Source of the DNA: Acidimicrobiia bacterium
GTDB taxonomy: Bacteria > Actinomycetota > Acidimicrobiia > IMCC26256 > PALSA-610
Assembly (NCBI GenBank): GCA_027494135.1
Contig: JAOSJK010000001.1
Coordinates: forward strand, 537,378 to 601,377
Direction: 5' to 3'
Length of the DNA stretch: 64,000 nt
The notes beneath the pieces were generated by a model, which did not search any database, had not been told where the DNA came from, and saw only the letters and a program-made list of their open reading frames with translations. Positions 28,694 to 39,058 of the stretch are shown one piece after another (the first letter of the stretch is position 1; each line of letters begins with the position of its first letter). The position numbers and the translations under genes are program-made.

Positions 28694-31413
28694 ATGAGGG
28701 TGACACCGACTCGTTGGGCATGGGACCGCGTCACGTGGTCCTCTCACTGCGGCAACTGCATCGCCAACTGCGCCTACCGCCTCTACCTCGACGACGGGCG
28801 CGTCGTCTACGAAGAGGTCTCCGGCGACATGCCGGCCTACGACGGCGTCCCCGACATGAACCCCCTCGGCTGCCAGAAGGGCGCAGCATGGCAGGCGCAG
28901 CTCGATGGTGGTGACCGGCTTCACCACCCTCTACGGCGCGTCGGCGAGCGGGGGTCGGGCGAGTGGGAGCGCATCGGCTGGGACGACGCCTTCAACACGA
29001 TCGCCGACGCGGTCATCGACGCCATCGAGGCCGAGGGCCCCAACTCGATCATGGTCGACGAAGGGGCCGAGGGAGGCCTACTCACGTCGCTGGCGAAGGG
29101 GCGCTTCGTCAACTCCCTCGACGCGATCGCTCTCGACTCGAACGCCACGGTCTCCGACATCCACCTCGGCCAGTGGATGACGTTCGGCACCCTCCTGGGT
29201 GGTTCGTCGGCCGACGACACGTTCCACTCCGACGTCATCCTGATCTGGAACGCGAACCCGGCGTTCACGCGCATCCCGTACTTCCACTACCTCCCCGAGG
29301 CCCGCTACCGGGGTGCGCACGTCGTGCTGATCGCGCCCGATTACAGCCCCTCGGCGATGCACTGCGACCAGTTCGTCTCGGTCGTGCCCGGTAGCGACGC
29401 CGCGTTGGGCCTCGCAATGGCGCAGGTCATCCTCGACGAGAACCTCGCCGACCTCGACTTCGTGCGTTCCCAGACCGATCTGCCGCTGCTGGTGAAGGTG
29501 GGTGACGGCCACTTCCTGCGCGAGTCGGACATGCAAGAGGGAGGGCGCGACGACCGCTTCTACGCCTGGGCCGGGGGGCTGCGGTCCCGGTGGACGCGAC
29601 CCGTCTCTCGGGTGTCGGACCGGACGGCGAGGAGCCATTCGACCTCGACGGAGGCGGCACGGTGGATCTCGTCGACGGCTCGAGTGCCGAGGTCACGACC
29701 GCCTTCGCCCTGCTACGCGAGCGCCTCCAGAGCTATGCACCCGAGAGCGCCACGTCGCTCTGCGGAGTGCACCCCGACACGATCCGATCGCTCGCGCGGA
29801 TGATCGCGGCGCGCCGCACGCGTCTCTACAACGGCCTCGGATCGTGCAAGCACCACCACGGCGATCTCATGGAAGCGCGATGCTCCTCGTCCTCGGCCTC
29901 ACCGGCAACTGGGGAAGCCCGGCTCCGGCCTCGACACGTACATCATCGCCCTCACCGACGGCGAGATCCTCGGCCTGCTGAAGGGCGCGGCCGGCATCGA
30001 GTCGGCCGAGACCGCTCTCGCAGGCGTCGATGCGTTCCTCGACGCGATGAAGGCGTCCGATCCGGCGATGACCGAGGGCAAAGCCGTGCTGCAGATGATG
30101 AGCGCCGGTGCCTCGGCGTCCACCACTGTCCCCCGGTGTTCTTCCTCGGCTATCACGCCGGCTTCAACGAGCTGTGGGACCGGCCGGGGTGGAACGACGG
30201 GCCGCGTCCCGTGAGTGAGTACTTGACCGAGGCGCAGCAGCGCGGCTGGTGGGGCGGTCTCGTACGGCCGGCACCCAACGTGACTCCGAAGGTCGTGATC
30301 CAGGCAGGCACGAACACTCTGCGCCGCACCCGCGGTGGACAGCGCCAGCTCCTGCGCAACGTCTGGCCCGGTCTCGACCTGGTCGTGCTCGTCGACTGGC
30401 GGATGAACAGCGCCGGCCTGCACGCCGACCTCGTGCTTCCCGCGGCATGTGAGGCAGAGCACGTCAACCTGCACGGCGCGAACTCCCACTCCTGGGAGCG
30501 GATGTTCTCCGACAAGGCTCTCGAACCCGCCGGTGAGGCGCGCTCCGACTGGCAGATATTCCTCGGCATCGCCCAGGCCGTGACGCGCCGCGCCGAGGAA
30601 CGCGGGCTGGAGACGTTCCGCGACGCGCGCGGCGGCACGCGTCGGTATGCAGACGTGCTCGCCCGATACACGATGGACGGCGCAATCGAGTCCGACGAAG
30701 CAGCTCTCGACGAGGCTCTGCGAGACGGCGCCCTCTCGGGGAACCTGCCCCCGGGAACGTCGATCGAGTCGCTGCGCGAGCGCGGCTGGGTGCGTCCACT
30801 GAAGCTTCCGCGCGCGATGGCCGGCGTGTGCGGCGGCGAGATAGCCGACGGGCCATTCGTTGCGCTGCGCGATCAGGTTCAGAGCGCCGAGCCATATTCG
30901 ACCCTCACCGGCCGCGCGCAGTTCTACGTAGATCATCCTTGGTTCATCGAGGCCGGCGAACAGCTCCCGTGTCACAAGCCACCGCCGAAGGCGGGTGGTG
31001 ACTACCCCCTGCAGGTGACCGGCGGCCACCCGCGCTGGAGCATCCACGCCACCAACACCACGAACCGCTACATGCTGGAGACGACCCGGGGTCACCCGGT
31101 CATGCAGATGCACCCCGACGACGCGGCTGTGCGCGGCATCGGCGAAGAGGACCTCGTTCGCGTCTTCAACGATCTCGGCGAGTACCGCGTGCGCGTGAAG
31201 ATCTCACCGGGAGTCCGACCTGGGCAGGTCGTCCTCTATGCATCGTGGGAGCCCTACTTGTTCCACGACTGGCGCGACGGCACGCTCGTGGAGCCCGGCA
31301 TGATCAAGGGTCTCCACCTAGCCGGCGGATACGGCCACCTCGCGTACTCGCAGCTGCAGTGGCAGCCGATCCAGAGCGACCGCCTCTTCCGAGTCGAGGT
31401 CGAGCACGTCTGA
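28694..31413 (+). CDS. Molybdopterin oxidoreductase, type II DMSO-reductase family, copy 2, multiply frame-shifted
   Basis: Divergent paralogue of the genes at 23.6 and 41.8 kb, about 907 aa when restored. 4Fe-4S site SHCGNCIANCAY plus GCQKGA; possible Mo-ligand Asp in SNATVSDIHLGQWMTFG; then FHSDVILIWNANPAFTRIPY and APDYSPSAMHCDQF, which align with NarG. The C-terminal cofactor domain ends LQWQPIQSDRLFRVEVEHV. At least four breaks are needed (about 29575, 29871, 29912, 30112), mostly at GGGG runs. AGGAG at 28685-28689 precedes the ATG by four bases. No Tat signal and no electron-transfer subunit. It lies between an acyl-CoA dehydrogenase and a PflX gene, in one direction. Confidence 0.85.
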
Positions 31414-31563
31414 CGCGGTATCGACACCGGCCGGCACGCGCCGGTCTTCTCTGTCCGGCGCTGCGCGGACCCCGCGCCGGAATGCGCCGGCCAGGCGCCT
31501 ATCCTCCGCGCCGAGGCGACGGAGACGGCACGGCGGCATGCCGTGCGGTAGCGGAGGAGCAGA
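31414..31563 (+). other. Intergenic region with hairpins
   Basis: A 150-bp stretch after the molybdenum enzyme. It has GC stem-loops around 31433-31480 (ccggccggcacgcgccggtc) and gcacggcggcatgccgtgc at 31527-31545. These could end the upstream transcript or expose the ribosome-binding site of the downstream leader ORF. No gene was recognised. Confidence 0.35.
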
Positions 31564-31620
31564 ATGCAATCCCACGGCACGAACGATGTCCGCCAACCCA
31601 CCGGCGGGATCGTGCAGTGA
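31564..31620 (+). CDS. Possible 18-aa leader peptide ahead of pflX-like gene
   Basis: ATG at 31564 follows a strong GGAGGAG ribosome-binding site. The ORF MQSHGTNDVRQPTGGIVQ ends in a TGA that overlaps the GTG of the radical SAM gene (GTGA, 31617-31620). Either it is a translationally coupled leader or, given the indel rate of this window, it is the true N-terminus of the next gene cut off by one base. Confidence 0.35.
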   Translation: MQSHGTNDVRQPTGGIVQ

Positions 31621-32620
31621 GCGTCCACCAACGCGAGCCCTTCGGCGACGAGGTCGTCGCCCCCGACCCGAGGTTCACGCTCGACTCCTTCGAGCCGGCA
31701 TACCGGCAAGCCGCTCGCACCAATGTCCTCTCACAACGCGTAGAGCAGGCTCACGCAGAGCTGGCTCACTGCAACGCCTGCCCGCGCGACTGCGACGTCG
31801 ACCGTCTCTCGGGCGAGATCGGTGTCTGCGGTGTGGGCCGCGACGTGCTCGTCGCAAGTTCCTACGCGCACTTCGGCGAGGAAGACTGCCTCAGCGGCAC
31901 CCACGGCTCCGGCACGATATTCCTCTCGGGCTGCAACCTGCGCTGCTCGTTCTGCCAGAACTGGGAGGTCTCCCAGCACCCCGTCGGCACGCCGCACGAC
32001 GCCGAGCAGTTCGCAGCGCTGATGGTGCGGCTCCAGGATCTCGGCTGCCACAACATCAACCTGGTGACGCCCGAGCACGTGATCCCCAGGTTGTCGAGGC
32101 GATCGCGAGGGCCGTGCCGATGGGGCTCTCGATCCCGATCGTCTACAACACCAGCGGCTACGACTCCGTCGAGGCCCTGAAGCTCCTCGACGGACTGGTC
32201 GACGTCTACATGCCCGACTTCAAGTTCTGGGAGCCCGCGACCGCGAGCGCTCTCTGCCGTGCTTCCGACTATCCCGAACGGGCACGCGCCGCTATCGCAG
32301 AGATGCACCGCCAGGTCGGTGACCTGCGTTTCGGTCCCGACGGACTCGTCAGGCGCGGCGTCCTCGTGCGGCACCTCGTGATGCCGGGGCAGAGCGGGGA
32401 AGCCGCCGCGATCCTCGGCTGGCTGGCGACCGAGGTGTCGAATGACACGTACGTCAACGTGATGGCGCAGTACCGGCCGGCCGGCCGGGTCGGCACTCTC
32501 GACCGACGCGGGCGCCTCCGCCACCGCGACATCGACCGCCCGATGCACCCTGCGGAGCTCTGGGCCGCCTACGACGCCGGGCGCGCCGCCGGGCTCTGGC
32601 GCTTCGACGGCCACCGCTGA
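31617..32620 (+). CDS. PflX-like radical SAM protein (COG1313 type), frame-shifted
   Basis: About 334 aa. An N-terminal cysteine segment HCNACPRDCDVDRLSGEIGV precedes the radical SAM motif SGCNLRCSFCQNWEVSQ (CxxxCxxC, binding the SAM 4Fe-4S cluster). Then CHNINLVTPEHVIP(Q)VVEA, IPIVYNTSGYDSVE, DVYMPDFKFW and VLVRHLVMPGQSGE. This series is the hallmark of PflX, a relative of pyruvate-formate-lyase activating enzymes whose target is unknown. The frame shifts at about 32086 (CCCC run). It lies between the second molybdenum enzyme and an acyl-CoA dehydrogenase. A glycyl-radical partner was not found. Confidence 0.86.
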
Positions 32621-32655
32621 TTCCACTTTCTCCCGCTCCGCGCGAGACTGCCGCG

Positions 32656-34431
32656 ATGGACTTCGAACAGGCACGCAAGGACTTCGACGCCTGGCGCGCG
32701 TCGTATCCGGCCGACCTCTATTCGGCCGACCCCGCGCTGCGGCTCCTCAACCGACTGGGGCTGGCATCCGACACCGCCCGGCTCGACGCGCTCGAGCGCG
32801 ACGCGACGGCGTTCGGCCGCGAGATCGTGTCCGTCGTCGGTCCGGCGGCCCAGCGATACGAGCACCGCGATCATCTCCCGGAGCTGCAGCGGTACGACGC
32901 CGACGGCCGCGCCGTCGAGGCGGTGCACTTCGATCCGTCGTACCACGACGCCGGACGCGCCATCTGGGCGAGCGGGATCGTCGCTCACTCCGGCACGCCC
33001 GGCCGGGCTTTCGAACAGGCGACTCTCCTATACCTGCTCTCCACCGAGGGCGAGGCGGGTCACACGTGCCCGGCCACCTGCACCATCGGTCTCGCACGCG
33101 CGCTGCGCCGTCGCGGCAGCGATGCGGTGCGCGATCGCTTCCTACCCCCGCTTCTGGAGCGCGACTACGACGCCGTCGAACGCGGTTCGCAGTTCCTCAC
33201 CGAGGTGCAGGGCGGGAGCGACGTCGGCGCCAACGCCTCTGTGGCCGAGCCCCTCGGCGACGGCCGCTACCGGATAACGGGCGAGAAGTGGTTCTGCTCG
33301 GTCGCCGACGCCGACCAGTTCCTGTTGACGGCGCGTGCCATCGGCGGTGTTGCCGGCACCAAGGGCCTCGGCTGCTTCGTGATGCCACGAGAGGTCGACG
33401 GCCACCCGAACGGGTTCCGAATCCGCCGTCTCAAGGACAAGCTCGGCACCCGCGGACTCGCGTCGGGCGAGATCGACCTCGACGGCGCGATCGCCTGGCC
33501 GATCGGGCCTGTCGAGGAGGGATTCAAGACCGCTGTCAGCATCGTGCTGAACACGAGTCGGTGGGCGACCGCTCTCGGAAGCACCGGCATCATGCGTCGC
33601 GCCTACCTCGAGGCATCCGCCTACGCGCGCGCCCGAACCGCCTTCGGCAACCCGATCTCGCACTTCCCCTGATTCGCGCCCTAGTAGCGCGCATGAAGAC
33701 GGAGTGGCTCGGCGCACTGCACGCCACCTGGATGCTGACCGGTCTCGAGGACGCCATCGACTCCGGGAACGCCGACGACGACACCGTGCTGCTGCACCGG
33801 TTCTTCGTCAACGCCGGGAAGTTCCACGCGTCGATCGAGGCGACCGCCGTGGTGCGAGACGGAATCGAGGTGTTCGGCGGCAACGGCACCATCGAGGAGT
33901 TCAGCATCCTGCCGCGCCTCTACCGCGACGCGATCGTCTACGAGTCGTGGGAAGGCACGCACAACGTCCTGGTCGCGCAGGTCCTCAACGACATGCGCCG
34001 CCTCGACCTCATGCGCGTGGTCGAGGAGCGCCTGACCTCGATGCTCGACGCCGCGCAGACCGGTGGCGGCGCTGCGGCCGCCGCGATCGCCCGCGACGCG
34101 CTCGACTCCGCGCTCGCCGGCTCGACGCGCTCGATCGACGATCCGGCACACGGCGCCGCGCACTTCCGCACGTACCTGGCCCGGCTGATGGTGGTCACAC
34201 AGGTGCGACCCTCCTCGAGACCGCAGCGGCCGCCTCCGGCGCAGACGCTCCTTCGCAGCCCGCGGTCATCGCCGGCGCAGCCACCGCCTCCGAGCCGGCG
34301 CTCGTCGCAGAGCTCATCGCCGCCGCCGACCTGCTCGCGCACACCCGCCTGGCCCCCTCCTACCGCGCCGAAGAGGACGATCGGCTCCCCAGCGCCTCGA
34401 AGCCGTCCTCGGCGCCGACCTCCCCCGCTGA
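32656..34431 (+). CDS. AidB-like acyl-CoA dehydrogenase, multiply frame-shifted
   Basis: About 590 aa when restored, longer than classic acyl-CoA dehydrogenases and like the AidB/long variants. It has an extra N-terminal domain, then STEGEAGHTCPATCTIGLA, FAD motif QFLTEVQGGSDVGANASV, KDKLGTRGLASGEIDLDGA, FGNPISHFPLIRALVARM and IEVFGGNGTIEEFSILPRLY. ESWEGTHNVL holds the putative catalytic Glu. The C-terminal helices end GADLPR. Breaks at about 33668, 34203 and 34395, each fixed by one added base in a C or G run. The substrate is unknown; its place beside acyl-CoA enzymes suggests branched or bulky acyl-CoA. Confidence 0.84.
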
Positions 34432-34467
34432 GCCTCCCTCCCCACCGCCGCGACCGCCCCGCACCCC

Positions 34468-34659
34468 GAGATGGGTCGGAACCGCGCACCCCCACCGCAG
34501 AAACGACCCATCTCAGCATCCAGGCGGCGCCCGCGCTTCGAGATGGGTCGGGACCGCACACCCCCACCGCAGAAACGACCCATCTCAGCATCCAGGCGGC
34601 GCCCCCACCCCGAGATGGGACAGAACCGCGCACTCCCCACCGCAGAAACGACCCATCTC
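34468..34659. repeat. Three tandem copies of palindrome family B (72-bp period)
   Basis: Copies at 34468-34514, 34540-34586 and 34612-34659, each gagatgggtc...gacccatctc with a core like cgcgcacccccaccgcagaa. The 25-bp spacers (agcatccaggcggcgccc...) are also repeated. They lie between convergent genes. Two similar copies with the same 72-bp period lie at 41589-41706 and one at 1059-1105. Not a CRISPR: the spacers are repeats themselves. Confidence 0.85.
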
Positions 34660-34675
34660 GAGTCTCAGAAGCGTG

Positions 34676-36286
34676 TCAGGCGCCGGCTGCCCGGTACTTC
34701 GCGCGGAGCCTGTGACGGGCAACCTTGCCGTTGTCGCCGCGGGTGAGCACGTCGACGAAGTCGACGCGGCGCGGGCACTTGAAGTGCGCAAGGTGCCCAC
34801 GGCACCACTCGATCAGGTCTGTGGCCAGCGCATCTCCCGCCTCGGCGTCGGGCTTCGGCTCGACCACGGCGAGCACGGTCTCTCCCCAGTCGTCGTCCGG
34901 AATCCCGATCACCGCGGCGTCGGCCACCGCGGGGTGCTCCAGAAGCACCGCGTCGACCTCGGCCGGGTAGACGTTGACACCTCCCGTGATTATCAGGTCG
35001 GCGCTGCGGTCGGTCAGGAAGAGATAGCCGTCTTCGTCCACATAGCCCATGTCGCCCAGCGTGAAGTAGTCGCCCTCGTAGGCGCTCTCGGTCTTCGCGC
35101 CGTCCTTGTAGTACTCGAAGCGGCCCGGCCCGGCCGGCGCCTTCAGCCAGACGATCCCGACCTCACCGGGAGGGAGGCGCTCGGCGCGCTCGTCTCCCAC
35201 GAGCACCTGATCGTCGGGGACGGGCTTGCCGACGGTGCCGGGCTTCGTCAGCCACGTCTCGGAGTCGACACTCGTTCCTAGCCCCTCGGTCGCCGCGTAG
35301 TACTCGTACACGACGGGGCCGACCCACTCGATGAGCGCCTGCTTCACGTGCACCGGGCAGGGCGCAGCACCGTGAAGGATGTGCCTCAGCGACGACACGT
35401 CGTGGGCCGCGCGCACTGCATCGGGCAGCTGCAGCAGCCGGTGGAACATCGTCGGAACCATGTGCGTGTGGGTGATGCCGTGCTCCTGCACGAGGCGGAG
35501 CGCCTCCGCCGGGTCCCACCGCTCCATCACGACGACGGTCACGCCCGCGCTCAGCGGCACCGCAATCGAGAACGCAAGTGGCGCAGCGTGGTACATCGGC
35601 CCGGTGCAGAGGTGCGCGTCGTCCTCTCTGTATCCGTAGAGACGGCCGGCGGCCGCCGACTGCGCGGCGACGGTCTGGCGGTGCACGCCCTTCGGACGTC
35701 CGGTCGTCCCCGACGTGTAGAGCATCGTCGCGCCGAGGCTCGCGTCGTCGAGTGCATCACCGGACTCGGCCGCGACCGCTGCCTCGTACGACTCCCAGCC
35801 CTCGATCTCGCCACCTATCGCGATGCGCACCTCGGCGCGTGGCGCCGCTGCTACCGCGACCTCGGCCGCGTCGGCGAGCGACGATGCAGCGACAACAGCC
35901 TTCGCCTCGCAGTCGTCGACGATGTAGCCGGCCTCCTCGCCGGTGAGGTGCCAGTTGACCGGCGTGATCCGGAGGCCCCCGCGCAGGCACCCGGCCCAGA
36001 CCTCCACGAACTCCGGCCTGTTGGTGCACATCAGCGCCACCGAGTCGCCGGCCTGCAGCCCGCGCGCGCGCAGCGCCCTCACGACGCGGTTCGCGTTCGC
36101 GTCGAGCTCCGCGAAGGTGCGATTCCCCGCCGGCGAGACGATCGCTGTCCGGTCCGGGTGGTCCTGGGCCCAGTGCGTGAGCAGGAGCCCTCGTTCCGCC
36201 GAGCGCAGCAGTCGCTCGCGCTCGCCACCGTCGAGCTGCTCTGCCTCCGTTACCGGTCTCGGGCCCCCTGACCTGCTGGCGCTCAA
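34676..36286 (-). CDS. Acyl-CoA synthetase (AMP-forming, FadD/ligase family)
   Basis: A 536-aa adenylate-forming enzyme that activates a carboxylic acid to its CoA thioester. P-loop motif TMLYTSGTTGRPKGVHR (about residues 185-201), A5-type motif YEYYAATEG, A7 region YFTLGDMGYVDEDGYLFLTD, and the hinge RSADLIITGGVNVYPAEVD. The C-terminal catalytic Lys is in DNGKVARHRLRAKYR. The TTG start at 36286 has GGGAGGGG upstream. Convergent with the AidB-like gene. Medium- or long-chain, aromatic or steroid side-chain acids are all possible. Confidence 0.9.
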   Translation of the reverse strand: MSASRSGGPRPVTEAEQLDGGERERLLRSAERGLLLTHWAQDHPDRTAIVSPAGNRTFAELDANANRVVRALRARGLQAGDSVALMCTNRPEFVEVWAGCLRGGLRITPVNWHLTGEEAGYIVDDCEAKAVVAASSLADAAEVAVAAAPRAEVRIAIGGEIEGWESYEAAVAAESGDALDDASLGATMLYTSGTTGRPKGVHRQTVAAQSAAAGRLYGYREDDAHLCTGPMYHAAPLAFSIAVPLSAGVTVVVMERWDPAEALRLVQEHGITHTHMVPTMFHRLLQLPDAVRAAHDVSSLRHILHGAAPCPVHVKQALIEWVGPVVYEYYAATEGLGTSVDSETWLTKPGTVGKPVPDDQVLVGDERAERLPPGEVGIVWLKAPAGPGRFEYYKDGAKTESAYEGDYFTLGDMGYVDEDGYLFLTDRSADLIITGGVNVYPAEVDAVLLEHPAVADAAVIGIPDDDWGETVLAVVEPKPDAEAGDALATDLIEWCRGHLAHFKCPRRVDFVDVLTRGDNGKVARHRLRAKYRAAGA

Positions 36287-36321
36287 GTTCCCCTCCCGAC
36301 CCGTGGCGTTGCACAGACCGT

Positions 36322-36369
36322 TGCCATCGCCATCGCCATCGCCATCGCCATCGCCATCGCCATCGGCAT
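36322..36369. repeat. Hexanucleotide microsatellite (ccatcg)n
   Basis: About seven copies of a 6-bp unit in the 288-bp gap between the divergent acyl-CoA synthetase and the LPFTG protein gene. The rest of the gap (36370-36574) has no recognisable gene. It is a slippage-prone tract that could vary promoter spacing, but this is speculative. Confidence 0.7.
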
Positions 36370-36574
36370 CGGGGGCATGGGCATCGCCGCCGCCTCCGAT
36401 GCGCCGGGATCATGGCGTGACCCGCCGAGGCTCGGCAAGACCGCTCCACGGTCGCGGCTCTACAGCGGCGAGCGGTGGGCTGGGGCCGCGGCGCCACATT
36501 CCTCAGACGATTCCCGTCCGATTCGGTTGCGGCCTCGGACAGTAACCGTGAAGTCACTATCAGAAGGGGTGGAG

Positions 36575-37528
<954 letters not shown>

Positions 37529-37540
37529 GGTCGGCGGCCC

Positions 37541-38224
37541 GTGAGCGGGGTAGGCGTGGCGCCGCCCCCGACGCCCCGTGGTCACCTCGGCGCAACGGTG
37601 ATCACCCGTAGAATCGCTCCGGAAGCGCGCTCTCACCGAGGCGTCGCACTCCTCGAGCCTGTGGCTGCCGACACGACCGATCACGGAGTTGCAGACCGCC
37701 TCGTCGCAGGTGACGAGGCGGCTCTGCGCGAGAGCTACCGGGCGTACGCGCCAGCCGTCTACGGCCTCGCCGTCCGTGTCCTGTCCGACGAGGTTCTGGC
37801 CCAGGACGTGACCCAGGATGTCTTCGTCCGGCTCTGGGAGAGACCCGAGCGATTCGACCCGGCACGCGGGACCCTCCGCACCTTCCTGCTCACCATGACC
37901 CACGGCCGGGCGGTCGAGAAGGTCCGCTCCGAGGAGGCGATGCGCCGGCGTCACCTCGCCGACGCCGGGCGCACACCTCCGGCGCCCGAGACCGACCCTG
38001 CCGGCCTGGTCGACGAGCTCGCCGCCGCCCGCGAGGTTCGCGGGGCGCTCGGCGATCTGCCGTCGAACGAACGCATCCCGATCGAGCTCGCCTACTTCGA
38101 AGGGCTCTCGTACCGCGACGTAGCCATCCGTCTCGACGAGCCCGAAGGAACGGTGAAGTATCGGATCCGCAAGGGGATGCAGAAGATGCGGGCGGCCCTG
38201 CGCTCCATGGAGGTGACGCCGTGA
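37541..38224 (+). CDS. ECF-type RNA polymerase sigma factor
   Basis: Sigma-70 family factor with region 2 (YAPAVYGLAVRVLSDEVLAQDVTQDVFVRLWE), which binds core and the -10 element, a linker, and region 4 (LPSNERIPIELAYFEGLSYRDVAIRLDEPEGTVKYRIRKG), which binds -35. The SigK/RpoE-like class has this TQDVF motif. The GTG at 37541 gives about 45 extra residues before region 2; GTG at 37599 or 37662 may be the real start. Its stop overlaps the anti-sigma start (GTGA), and that pairing supports the call. Confidence 0.87.
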   Translation: MSGVGVAPPPTPRGHLGATVITRRIAPEARSHRGVALLEPVAADTTDHGVADRLVAGDEAALRESYRAYAPAVYGLAVRVLSDEVLAQDVTQDVFVRLWERPERFDPARGTLRTFLLTMTHGRAVEKVRSEEAMRRRHLADAGRTPPAPETDPAGLVDELAAAREVRGALGDLPSNERIPIELAYFEGLSYRDVAIRLDEPEGTVKYRIRKGMQKMRAALRSMEVTP

Positions 38225-38946
38225 ACGACCACGAGATCGACGCCGAGGATGCGGCGATCGCTCGCGCCCTCGACCAGCCGGGAGCTCCGACCGACGCCGA
38301 GACGAAGGTCGCGGGAGGCACGGCCGACCTCGACGGGTACCGCGAGGCACTCGCACGCCTCCCCTTCGAGGAGGTCAGGCCACCCCCCGAGCTCGGGCAC
38401 CGGGTGATCGCCGCGGCCAGACGCGTTCGCGCTCCGGCGATCCCGTCGATCGATCCTGCTCACCGGCGCTCGGCGCGCAGCCGGTTCCTCCCGCTAGTGG
38501 CCGCCGGCGCTGTGGCCGCTGCCGTCGCGCTCGTGGTCTTCCAGCCCCGCTCGTCGCCGGAACCCGGGGCGGGTGAGGCACAGATCGTCGCCGCGCCGAC
38601 GCCGTCGGAGCTCGCCGTGCTCCTCGATTCACCCGGGGCGCGTCGTGCCGGCTTGGACGACCCGTCGGGCGATCCGGTCGGAAGCGTGGTGCTGGGTACC
38701 GACGGCGACGGCTACCTCTACGACCTCGCGCTGCCGCCCGCAACCTCCGGCACGCGCTACTGGCTGTGGGTCACGGTCGCGGGAGCGAACGTCTCCGCCG
38801 GCGACCTCGGTTCGGCTCCGTCGTCGGCGGGATTCGTGATCGACGGCCCGGCCGACGGCCTCCTGCTCACCCTCGAGAGCGACGGACCCACCCCGGATCT
38901 GCCGGGAGACGAGGTCGCCGAGGGCCGGTTCGACTCGGGCGGCTGA
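38221..38946 (+). CDS. Anti-sigma factor, RskA-like
   Basis: A 241-aa single-pass membrane protein coupled to the sigma gene by GTGA. The cytoplasmic N-terminus (about 85 aa) would hold the sigma factor; it lacks the His-Cys-Cys zinc motif. One TM helix follows (FLPLVAAGAVAAAVALVVF, about residues 93-111). The extracellular domain (SVVLGTDGDGYLYDLALPPA, TRYWLWVTVAGANVSAGDL, GFVIDGPADGLLLTLESDG) matches the RskA C-terminal beta-domain. Release would come by regulated proteolysis; the envelope genes beside it are candidate targets. Confidence 0.82.
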   Translation: MNDHEIDAEDAAIARALDQPGAPTDAETKVAGGTADLDGYREALARLPFEEVRPPPELGHRVIAAARRVRAPAIPSIDPAHRRSARSRFLPLVAAGAVAAAVALVVFQPRSSPEPGAGEAQIVAAPTPSELAVLLDSPGARRAGLDDPSGDPVGSVVLGTDGDGYLYDLALPPATSGTRYWLWVTVAGANVSAGDLGSAPSSAGFVIDGPADGLLLTLESDGPTPDLPGDEVAEGRFDSGG

Positions 38947-39058
38947 TCGGCACTCCGGTGCACCAGTGCTCGGGCGCTCCGCTGCTCGAGTGCTACCGGC
39001 ACTTCGGCGCTCGGGCGCTACCGGTGCTCTTGTGCACAAGTGGTCGGGTGCTCTGCTT
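38947..39058. other. Low-complexity gap
   Basis: 112 bp of degenerate gtgctcgggcgct/ctaccggcacttcggcgct units between convergent genes. Similar units continue to about 39110, inside the end of the next gene. No gene or clear terminator seen. Confidence 0.4.

Noticed and set aside
34468..34659. CRISPR-like regular repeats with 25-bp spacers
   Set aside because: The spacers are identical repeats, there are only three units, and no cas gene is present. They are tandem copies of a palindrome.
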